Of a stretch of 9,051 nt of DNA, positions 1 to 5,302 are shown in pieces. This stretch comes from Anaerolineales bacterium (GTDB lineage Bacteria > Chloroflexota > Anaerolineae > 4572-78 > J111): positions 1-9,051 of the forward strand of contig JAAUSP010000294.1 of NCBI GenBank assembly GCA_012032575.1, written 5' to 3'. Each line of letters opens with the position of its first letter. Within the stretch, counting starts at the first letter, position 1. Below the pieces are notes generated by a model. That model did no database searches. It worked only from the letters and a program-made list of their open reading frames with translations, and was not told where the DNA came from. A program made the position numbers and the translations under genes.

Positions 1-1197
1 CTGATTTTTGCCCTGGCTCATCTGTTTGCCCTGGTTATTTTTTTACCTTTTGTGCTTTGGGCCGGGCTGGACTTTATCCTGGCCCGTCCGCGCCTCGCGG
101 CGGCTCGCACCCTCGGTGCATTGGTGGGGACGGGAGCGGTGGCGCTGGTCATTCTGCTGGCCTTGGGATATGGTGGTGCGCTTTTTTACTCGACCCGCGA
201 ATTTGGCAAGGCCGTAGCCGAGCCGGAAAAGTTCACCGCCGAAGCCCAGGATAAACCCAACCAGGGCGACGGTCCCCAGGTGAATGACTTTTTTATCAAA
301 GACCAGATTTTGGGGCCGCTGGGCGCGGGCGAGGCCGAGCCGGTCCTGTGGCTGGTCAACGGGCTGGTTGGGTTGGGCTTGTTGTATCTGCTGACCCAAA
401 AACGATACAGCTTGAGCCTGCTGTTGAGCCTGTGGATTATTTTGCCCATCGGGGCGATTGTGGCTTTTTTGGTTTATCGGGGGACATTTTTTTCGCCGCG
501 TTACATTATCTCGATCCTGCCGGCTTATCTGATCCTGCTCACGGTGGGACTGCTGGCCCTGCCGCGCTGGCTCAAATGCGCCGAGCCGGGCTGGGTGTCC
601 AAGAGCGCTTTTTTGCTTCTGAGCGGGCTGGTGCTCTGGGCTATGGGGAGTGCTTTGAGCCAGCTCTATGTTGAACAGAAAAACGAAAATTGGCGGCTGG
701 TGAGTCAATTTTTGGCCCAGAACGTGCAGCCGGGCGACGCGGTGATTCTGGTCAACGCCGAAGCGACCATGAACTGGTATTACCCGCCCGCCCGCACCGA
801 ATTGGACCGCTATGATAGCTTGACAGCCGTTCAGACCGAGGTAGCCGGGGCCAGGCGCAGTTGGGTGATCATCAGTATTTTTTCCAATTATATCGGCGAA
901 GACCTATTAAAGATGCGGGCCTGGCTGGGAGAACAGGGGGCGATTCGGCTGGTCTTTGATCCGGTGATTGACGTCTATTACCTGGGGCCTGATACCAATC
1001 CGCCCCAACTGCTGAAAGAAATCCAAACGATGGCCCTGCCGGTTGACCACGCCCTTTACGCCAGCCTGGCCCGCGAAAATCGCCGCGACCCCGATGTGGC
1101 CCGGCGTTATTATGAACTGGCCATTGCCCACGCCCCCGATGAAGAAACACGGGCCGAGTATCAGGCCGGGCTGGAGGAGTTAAACGTTAAACGTTAA
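1..1197 (+). CDS. GT39/PMT-like membrane glycosyltransferase, 3' part (5' end outside window)
   Basis: The frame is open from base 1 to the TAA at 1195-1197, giving 398 visible residues of a longer protein. Hydrophobic segments lie at about residues 1-25, 37-63, 112-132, 137-160, 164-187 and 203-221 of the visible part. A loop motif FFSPRYIISILPAY (about 163-176) resembles the conserved aromatic/PRY segment near the last membrane helices of GT39-type (dolichyl-phosphate-mannose mannosyltransferase-like) enzymes. After the last helix comes NENWRLVSQFL and a soluble domain of about 180 residues, the usual arrangement for bacterial GT39-like proteins. The family moves a sugar from a polyprenyl-phosphate carrier to an acceptor on the outer face of the membrane; donor and acceptor here are unknown. 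The last 50 residues (YYELAIAHAPDEETRAEY) look like a single TPR-type helical hairpin. The catalytic N-terminal loop is not in the window, so activity cannot be judged. The final residues LNVKR are encoded by an intergenic repeat. Confidence 0.8.
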   Translation: MIFALAHLFALVIFLPFVLWAGLDFILARPRLAAARTLGALVGTGAVALVILLALGYGGALFYSTREFGKAVAEPEKFTAEAQDKPNQGDGPQVNDFFIKDQILGPLGAGEAEPVLWLVNGLVGLGLLYLLTQKRYSLSLLLSLWIILPIGAIVAFLVYRGTFFSPRYIISILPAYLILLTVGLLALPRWLKCAEPGWVSKSAFLLLSGLVLWAMGSALSQLYVEQKNENWRLVSQFLAQNVQPGDAVILVNAEATMNWYYPPARTELDRYDSLTAVQTEVAGARRSWVIISIFSNYIGEDLLKMRAWLGEQGAIRLVFDPVIDVYYLGPDTNPPQLLKEIQTMALPVDHALYASLARENRRDPDVARRYYELAIAHAPDEETRAEYQAGLEELNVKR

Positions 1198-1226
1198 ACG
1201 GTCAACGTTGAACGTTCAACCGTTTG
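1180..1226. repeat. Iterated heptamer (GTTnAAC) and palindrome at convergent gene ends
   Basis: Successive near-copies of a 7-bp unit run through the junction: GTTAAAC, GTTAAAC, GGTCAAC, GTTGAAC, GTTCAAC, CGTTTGAC. The core GTTGAACGTTCAAC at 1207-1220 is a perfect 14-bp palindrome, and AAACGGT (1196-1202) is complementary to ACCGTTT (1219-1225). The stop codons of both convergent genes lie inside it. It could serve as a bidirectional 3'-end hairpin, but no T-run follows on either strand, so I call it a repeat and not a terminator. Confidence 0.75.
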
Positions 1227-2347
1227 ACCCAATCTACCGGCAGCAAAAAATATGCCAGCCACGGCGCTTTGGATTGAGCCAGCCGGGGGTGATCCAGAGC
1301 GATTTCGTCCAGACTGGGCAGCAAGGCAAAGCGCAAGGCTTGAGCGACTTCGCGGGGGCGGCCTTCGCTGAATTTAATCGCCCTGAACAAATACGGGCCG
1401 GGCGGCTGAGGGTTGAGATGCGAGGTGTTGACCAAATCCAGCGAGTTGGCCCACGCATGGAATGAGGCCGAAACGCGCGTCCGCTGCGCGGCCAGCAGCG
1501 AGTCCGCCACAGCAGCAGGGAAATACTTTTGCAGCAGCACCAAAGCGGGATAAGTGAAGCGGGCCTCCACCTTGTCCAGCCAGGGGTGGGGGGCGTTTAA
1601 ATGGGGAGTCAGCAGGGCCAGATCATACAGGTGAATCAGCCGGCCTTTGCCCTGCCATATGTGATAGGTGGCGTGGACCAGCAGGTGCAGCCAGAGCGCC
1701 TCCGGGCGAGGCAGCAGAGCCGGCTGGCCCAACAGTGTTCCCGGCGCGGCGTTGGCCCACATCAGCCCGGTCAGCTCGACGGTTGGCCCGCCGAAGGTTT
1801 CGCGGCAGTGCCGATGGAGTTCCAGCTTACGCGGGTTGTCGGGGTGCTCGCCGGCGGTGGAGACGACCCGGCGGTTGTCGGGTTTGCAGAATTCGGTGTG
1901 CTTCCAGTGGACCGTTTCCTGCTGGTAGCCGAGTTCTGCCAGCAGCGAGGCGCTGGCGGCAAAGTCGTCCGGTCGGACCAGCACATCCAGATCGGCCATA
2001 GAGCGGAGGCCCGGATGACGATAGTAAACCGGGGCTAAAATCGAGCCTTTGAGCGGCAGCAGCGGTATCTGGCGGCGGTTGAACAGGGCCAGAATTTCTT
2101 GCAGTTCCGCCTGCATGCGGGCCAGGCGCTGGCCGTTGAGTTGAGCCTGCTCGTCCAGCCAGCCCCGCGTGGACTCGTCCAGCCAGGGAACCGCCGTCAG
2201 TTTGGCCTGCAATAAAGGGGCGACCCCGTGGACGCGGCTGGCAAATTGAAAGGTCTGCCAGTCAGCGGCAGACCAATGCGGATTTTGGGGCGCGGCGGCG
2301 TTGAGCCAGGCGGCCAGGGTAGCGCAAAGCAGAGGCAGAGCGGTCAT
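1202..2347 (-). CDS. NTP_transf_5-type nucleotidyltransferase family protein
   Basis: 381 aa. The core PLKGSILAPVYYRHPG (about 98-113) followed by RSMADLDVLV (115-124) matches the Pol-beta-superfamily 'uncharacterised nucleotidyltransferase' family (NTP_transf_5). Gly101-Ser102 and Asp119/Asp121 form the GS...DxD metal-binding signature, and KLELHRH (174-180) supplies the likely third acidic residue (Glu176) on the next strand. The N-terminal 90 residues are helical and the C-terminal half contains LLVHATYHIW and LAYFLLPVDW, also typical of the family. The substrate is unknown; members are often seen near PqqD-, HprK-like or lasso-peptide genes. The ATG at 2347-2345 overlaps the TGA of the upstream acidic gene (ATGA, 4 bp), indicating translational coupling and supporting this start. 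The C-terminal LNVQR is encoded by the junction repeat. Identity to family is secure, function is not. Confidence 0.85.
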   Translation of the reverse strand: MTALPLLCATLAAWLNAAAPQNPHWSAADWQTFQFASRVHGVAPLLQAKLTAVPWLDESTRGWLDEQAQLNGQRLARMQAELQEILALFNRRQIPLLPLKGSILAPVYYRHPGLRSMADLDVLVRPDDFAASASLLAELGYQQETVHWKHTEFCKPDNRRVVSTAGEHPDNPRKLELHRHCRETFGGPTVELTGLMWANAAPGTLLGQPALLPRPEALWLHLLVHATYHIWQGKGRLIHLYDLALLTPHLNAPHPWLDKVEARFTYPALVLLQKYFPAAVADSLLAAQRTRVSASFHAWANSLDLVNTSHLNPQPPGPYLFRAIKFSEGRPREVAQALRFALLPSLDEIALDHPRLAQSKAPWLAYFLLPVDWVKRLNVQR

Positions 2348-2835
2348 GCCTCGTCTCGATCGTCGGGGTCCAGACCGGTTTCGCGCAACTGCCGGCGCAG
2401 TTCCTGGGCCAGAACGATAATATCAATCAGTTGGCCTTCCTCTTCTTCGCTCACATCGTCGGGCATGAGGGCGCGAGCTTGATGCAGGGCCGCTTCCATG
2501 CGGTCATTGTGCAGCTTTATCATGTGGGTGATATGTTCCAGGGTTAGCTCGCGGGCTTTTAATTTGAGGCGCGGGCCGGAGAAGAAGCCCACGGCCTCCA
2601 TCTCACGCACATACTCGTCCAACTCCTCCGGCGAGTCCCACTCCAACCCCTCGGTATGGTCCACACCCTCCATCTCCTCAAAGCGGTCGTCGGCCAGCAG
2701 CAGCGCTGAAAAATCTTCCAGTGACGGCTCAGAGTGCAGGGCGTGCCACTCATTCCACATCCGTTTGATCGGGACAACAATCTCTTCGTCTCGATCCAGG
2801 TAAGCGCAGACCCACTCCAGCAGTTCTGATGACAT
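2344..2835 (-). CDS. Acidic 163-aa protein of unknown function, coupled to the nucleotidyltransferase
   Basis: I do not recognise a family. The protein is very acidic (43 Asp/Glu against 16 Lys/Arg), predicted mostly helical, with no signal peptide or membrane segment, so it should be cytoplasmic. The N-terminal part (LLEWVCAYLDRDEEI, then MWNEWHALH) is followed by an acidic middle (about 54-80, including DSPEELDEYVREMEA), a short basic stretch (GPRLKLKAR, about 87-95), a helix with regularly placed His and Met (about 98-120), and an acidic C-terminal helix (DVSEEEEGQ...LAQELRRQLRE). The ATG at 2835 is preceded by GAGGA four bases upstream. Its TGA overlaps the next gene's ATG, so it is made together with the nucleotidyltransferase and may be its partner, regulator or inhibitor. 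Its reality rests on the ribosome site, the overlap and its intact length, not on homology. Confidence 0.72.
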   Translation of the reverse strand: MSSELLEWVCAYLDRDEEIVVPIKRMWNEWHALHSEPSLEDFSALLLADDRFEEMEGVDHTEGLEWDSPEELDEYVREMEAVGFFSGPRLKLKARELTLEHITHMIKLHNDRMEAALHQARALMPDDVSEEEEGQLIDIIVLAQELRRQLRETGLDPDDRDEA

Positions 2836-2839
2836 AAAA

Positions 2840-2855
2840 TCCTCGCAAAAGAGGA
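2840..2855 (-). promoter_or_regulatory. Small hairpin covering the ribosome binding site of the 163-aa gene
   Basis: On the minus strand TCCTC TTTTGC GAGGA forms a 5-bp stem with a 6-base loop, extendable by two G-U pairs. The 3' arm GAGGA is the Shine-Dalgarno sequence for the ATG at 2835. Folding would hide it. The stem is short and the effect is only inferred. Confidence 0.35.
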
Positions 2856-2915
2856 CCGGAAATTTCCTCCCAGCCTCTCTAATGAGTTTTGATATTCAAG
2901 GCGGGTAATCTTTGT

Positions 2916-2982
2916 AAGCCAGGAAGGTTGGAAGGTTGGTCCGTATTTACCAGCCTTCCAAATCTTCCAATCTTCCTGGCTT
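2916..2982. repeat. Long imperfect inverted repeat built of GGAAGRTT units
   Basis: The left arm 2916-2939 (AAGCCAGGAAGGTTGGAAGG and onward) pairs with the right arm 2958-2982 (ending AATCTTCCTGGCTT) over about 22 bp, with G-U wobbles and one bulged A; the loop is about 18 bases. Both arms are themselves iterations of an 8-bp unit (GGAAGGTT; AATCTTCC). It lies between the broken oxidoreductase gene and the 163-aa gene. Transcript end, RNA processing signal or mobile repeat are all possible; no T-run follows. Confidence 0.65.
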
Positions 2983-3010
2983 TGCTGAATTTGGGTATCA
3001 AAATTCAGCA
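2983..3010. repeat. Perfect 10-bp hairpin just downstream of the oxidoreductase stop
   Basis: TGCTGAATTT (2983-2992) and AAATTCAGCA (3001-3010) are exact reverse complements with an 8-base loop. The hairpin starts 15 bp past the restored stop codon of the minus-strand oxidoreductase gene and abuts the larger inverted repeat, giving two consecutive hairpins. It could be the 3' end stem of that transcript; the lack of a T tract argues against a classical intrinsic terminator. Confidence 0.5.
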
Positions 3011-3025
3011 GGTGAAGGGCCGCGT

Positions 3026-3906
3026 TTAAAGCTCGGCTACCGCCGGAATAATCTCCCGGCCAAAGGTTTCGAGCGGTTTGATCTCGTGGACGTTGGGCAT
3101 GTTAAAAATCACGTGCTGAATACCCAGCGCGGCCAGATCGCGGCAGCTTTCGATGACCTGGGCCGGCGTCTTGCCTTCTGGGGCGAGATGAACCGTGTCC
3201 AGTACAGATTTTTCGATGGCGTCGTAGGCCGGCCCAGGGCGTCGCAGTGCTTTTCAGGACATCCAGCTTATGCTGTAATGCCTCGTTTCCCATCATCGCA
3301 AACAGATTGCAGGTATCGGCATATTGGGCGACCAGCCGCAGGGTTTTGGTCTCGCCCATCCCGCCGACCAAAATAGGCGGGTGCGGCTGGCTGACCGGCT
3401 GCGGGCTGTTGATCAGTTCGGCCAGTTGATAGTGCTGACCCTGATACGGCTCTTGTTTGCCCGACCACATCGTGGTGGGTAATTTGTAGTGCCTCTTCCA
3501 GCCGTTCAAAGCGCTCTTTGAGCGGCGGAAACGGCACGCCCAACCCCACCGCCTCGCGCTCGTTCCAGGCCGCGCCGATGCCCAGATAAGCCCGCCCGCC
3601 CGACAGCACGTCGAGGGTGGTAACGGTTTTGACCAGCACCCCCGGATGGCGGTACGTCACCCCTGTCACCAACGTCCCCAATTTGGCCCGCCGGGTGACG
3701 CCGGCCATAAAATTGAGCGCGGCGTATGCTTCGAGCATAGGTTCTTCGGCGGGGCCAATGTATTCAATTTGAAAGAAGTGATCCATCACCCACAGGCTGT
3801 AAAAACCGGCGTCGTCGGCGGTTTTGGCGATGTCGGCCAGGCGCGGACCTATTTCCGCCGCGCCGCCGGGCCAGGTGAAACTGGGAATTTGCAATCCAAT
3901 CCGCAT
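3026..3906 (-). pseudogene. LLM-class (F420-type) oxidoreductase, frame broken three times
   Basis: Read across frames, this is a typical luciferase-like, F420-dependent oxidoreductase of about 293 aa, the normal family length. The N-terminus MRIGLQIPSFTWPGG, then GFYSLWVMDHFFQI, TYRHPGVLVKTVTTLDVL and GGRAYLGIGAAWNEREA lie in frame from 3906 to 3472. A +1 insertion at about 3471 (CACCAC-G-ATGTGG) moves the frame; MWSGKQEPYQGQHYQL and PPILVGGMGETKTLRL follow to 3249. One missing C near 3248 and another near 3227-3229 (restoring HCDALGRPYDAIEK) lead into the last frame, ending GIQHVIFNMPN...TFGREIIPAVAEL and TAA at 3028-3026. The ATG at 3906 has AGGA seven bases upstream. The family is a TIM-barrel enzyme using reduced F420 or flavin; the substrate cannot be predicted. 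No large deletion or internal in-frame stop exists apart from the shifts, so the decay is recent or the shifts are assembly errors. Confidence 0.85.
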
Positions 3907-3986
3907 GATTTGATCCTTTCTTCGGTCAGCTAATTTTGATGGGGTGTAGTTCCTCTCAACTCCCAAAGCTACAGTTGGCTATTTTT

Positions 3987-4054
3987 GCCACGAATTTACA
4001 CAAATTTCACAAATTATTTTTCTTTTTTCGTGTTAATTTGGGTGAATTCATGGC
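3987..4054. repeat. AT-rich imperfect inverted repeat with CACAAATT-type iterations
   Basis: The left arm from 3987 (GCCACGAATTTACACAAATT) and the right arm 4027-4054 (ending GGGTGAATTCATGGC) are complementary over about 27 bp with several mismatches. The left arm repeats a 9-bp unit (CACAAATTT, CACAAATTA). Elements of the form CCACGAATT...AATTCGTGG are widespread intergenic repeats in several bacterial phyla, so this is probably a degenerate dispersed repeat. It sits about 80 bp upstream of the oxidoreductase start. Confidence 0.6.
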
Positions 4055-4117
4055 TGATTATTGCTTGGGAGGCGAGAGTATCTGCGCCCATTTTGATGTT
4101 AAGCACTTCCATCCTCC

Positions 4118-4167
4118 ACGTGGGGCGTGGCACGTGGCATATTTACGTCACGCCCCACGCCCCACGC
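4118..4167. repeat. GC-rich inverted repeat of GCGTGGG heptamers
   Basis: ACGTGGGGCGTGGCACGTGG (from 4118, arm to 4138) and GTCACGCCCCACGCCCCACG (from 4147, arm to 4167) match as a 21-bp inverted repeat with four mismatches and an 8-base loop. Each arm iterates a 7-bp unit (CGTGGGG). It begins 37 bp past the stop of the minus-strand HprK-like gene, so a transcript-end stem for that gene is plausible, but no T-run follows. Confidence 0.6.
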
Positions 4168-4203
4168 ACCCACGAAAAATGGCGTTATTTTCTTGGAGTT
4201 GCC

Positions 4204-5142
4204 TTACCCCTCAAATATCGTCTCCAGCAAAGCCACTCCCGCCTCAATGTCGTCGCCAAACTGAAGGTAATAAGCTTTGTTTTTGAGCAACGTCTCAAGA
4301 TGAGCCGGGTGGTGGGGCAGTTTCATTTCCAGGCCGGTTGAGCCGACCGGCCACAACTCTTGCAGGGTTGTCGAGGGAAGCGGCTCCAACCGGCTTTTCC
4401 CCTCAACCAGCCGCTTGACCAGCACCAGAGTTTTGGGATGGGCGGAAACGACCGTGCTGCCGGGCCGGATAGTTTCCAGATTAACTTCGAGTTTCATTTC
4501 GCCGTTGGTTTGCAGCACCGGTTGATAGGTGTCCAAACCGGGAAATAGCGTTTTGGCGTCGGGGAGCAGGTGAAAGCTCCAGGGCATGCCCCACCACAAG
4601 TTGCGCCGGCTATCCAGCCAGACCACATCTTCGGCCAGGGCTTGAAATTTGCCGGATGTGGCAGCAGCATAGGCCAGGGTGGTTTTGCCGCCGCCGCTGT
4701 GCGCCCGCAGCAGCACCGCCTGACCCTCTTTGACCAGGGCCGCCCCATGCACGCCCATCAGCCCGCGTGATTCCAGCAGCATAAAAAAGGCCAGTTCCAA
4801 AAAGTGCCAGCGAAAAGAGACCGGGTCGGCCAGGGTGGTGGCCGAAAAATAGCCAAAGGCCAGACCGGCGGCCAAATCGGCCACCAGGGTCGAGTCGCGG
4901 CCAGTGGATTGGTAAAGCAGCGGTCCTTCCAGGCGAAACACGGGCGGCCCTCCCGGCCCATCGTCCACCTCGTGAGCAAACAGGCGAAAGGTAAAGTCAG
5001 GCTGTTCGACTGGCTCAGCCGGCCCAAACCGGCCAAACGAGGTCTGGGCGGCGGCGATGATGGCCGGGCTGTTGCTGGTCAGATGCAGGGTGAAGCCCAT
5101 CGGCTGGAACCAGGCGGTTTGATGAGAGTCGGGTTGGCTCAT
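4204..5142 (-). CDS. HPr kinase-like P-loop protein
   Basis: 312 aa from the ATG at 5142. The central part matches the HprK-like kinase fold: GVHGAALV (His132) precedes a strand and the P-loop AHSGGGKTTLAY (Lys153, Thr154), followed by LAEDVVWLD (169-177), which sits where classical HprK has its Asp-Asp pair (here Glu-Asp). The N-terminal region (FTLHLTSNSPAII, about 17-29) is a beta-rich domain seen in HprK-like proteins that are not true HPr kinases; the C-terminal region has VVSAHPKTLVLVKRLVEG. Such proteins are common beside PqqD, NTP_transf_5 and lasso-peptide genes; their phosphate acceptor is generally unknown. No HPr gene is near. The start is uncertain: no good Shine-Dalgarno precedes the ATG, a TTG at 5238 would add 32 low-complexity residues, and an ATG at 5100 would remove 14. 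The protein is likely cytoplasmic. Confidence 0.8.
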   Translation of the reverse strand: MSQPDSHQTAWFQPMGFTLHLTSNSPAIIAAAQTSFGRFGPAEPVEQPDFTFRLFAHEVDDGPGGPPVFRLEGPLLYQSTGRDSTLVADLAAGLAFGYFSATTLADPVSFRWHFLELAFFMLLESRGLMGVHGAALVKEGQAVLLRAHSGGGKTTLAYAAATSGKFQALAEDVVWLDSRRNLWWGMPWSFHLLPDAKTLFPGLDTYQPVLQTNGEMKLEVNLETIRPGSTVVSAHPKTLVLVKRLVEGKSRLEPLPSTTLQELWPVGSTGLEMKLPHHPAHLETLLKNKAYYLQFGDDIEAGVALLETIFEG

Positions 5143-5194
5143 AGTTGGCTGATAACTCGAAGGGTGTGGCGGCAAAACAGGGTGAGTTTTGTGA

Positions 5195-5222
5195 CTGCTC
5201 AAGTTCTGAGCGGCTTGAGCAG
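5195..5222. promoter_or_regulatory. 9-bp perfect hairpin in the HprK-like gene leader
   Basis: CTGCTCAAG (5195-5203) and CTTGAGCAG (5214-5222) are exact reverse complements with a 10-base loop. It lies between the promoter candidate at 5258-5286 and the chosen ATG at 5142, so it would be in the 5' leader. An operator or a leader stem are both possible. If translation starts at the TTG at 5238 the hairpin would be coding. Confidence 0.4.
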
Positions 5223-5257
5223 CATCCGTTTTTAACAAGCGTTTTGAATCAGATCAA

Positions 5258-5286
5258 ATTCTAGCATGGAGCGGGGCACAAGGCAA
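5258..5286 (-). promoter_or_regulatory. Candidate sigma70-type promoter for the HprK-like gene
   Basis: On the minus strand TTGCCT (5286-5281) and TAGAAT (5263-5258) are separated by exactly 17 bp. TAGAAT matches the -10 consensus at 5 of 6 positions and TTGCCT the -35 at 4 of 6. It lies in the 160-bp gap after the carboxylase-homologue stop and would give a leader of about 105 bases. Judged by eye only. Confidence 0.35.
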
Positions 5287-5302
5287 AGCACACGTTTGGT
5301 CT

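Larger units (their letters stand above)
3907..4203. other. 297-bp non-coding spacer
   Basis: I find no convincing gene here; short open frames on the plus strand have no recognisable content. The spacer is AT-richer than its surroundings on the left (about 3945-4060) and holds two inverted-repeat elements, listed separately. The first 20 bases carry the AAAGGATC ribosome site of the oxidoreductase gene. No clear sigma70-type promoter for that gene was recognised. Confidence 0.6.

Noticed and set aside
43..708. 221-residue open frame on the minus strand
   Set aside because: Antisense to the glycosyltransferase; Gln/Pro/Arg-rich composition typical of a complementary-strand shadow.
2936..3376. 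146-residue open frame on the plus strand
   Set aside because: It begins in the inverted repeat and is antisense to the oxidoreductase gene, whose motifs are clear on the minus strand.
4118..4167. Rho-independent terminator of the HprK-like gene
   Set aside because: The stem is in a suitable place but no T-run follows on the minus strand, so it is listed as a repeat only.
3936..4341. Two overlapping 116-118-residue open frames on the plus strand
   Set aside because: They run through AT-rich and GC-rich inverted repeats and into the antisense of the HprK-like gene; no ribosome site or protein-like composition.
5143..5238. TTG start adding 32 residues to the HprK-like protein
   Set aside because: No ribosome site, low-complexity Ser/His/Pro-rich content, and it would place the leader hairpin in coding sequence. 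Kept only as an alternative.
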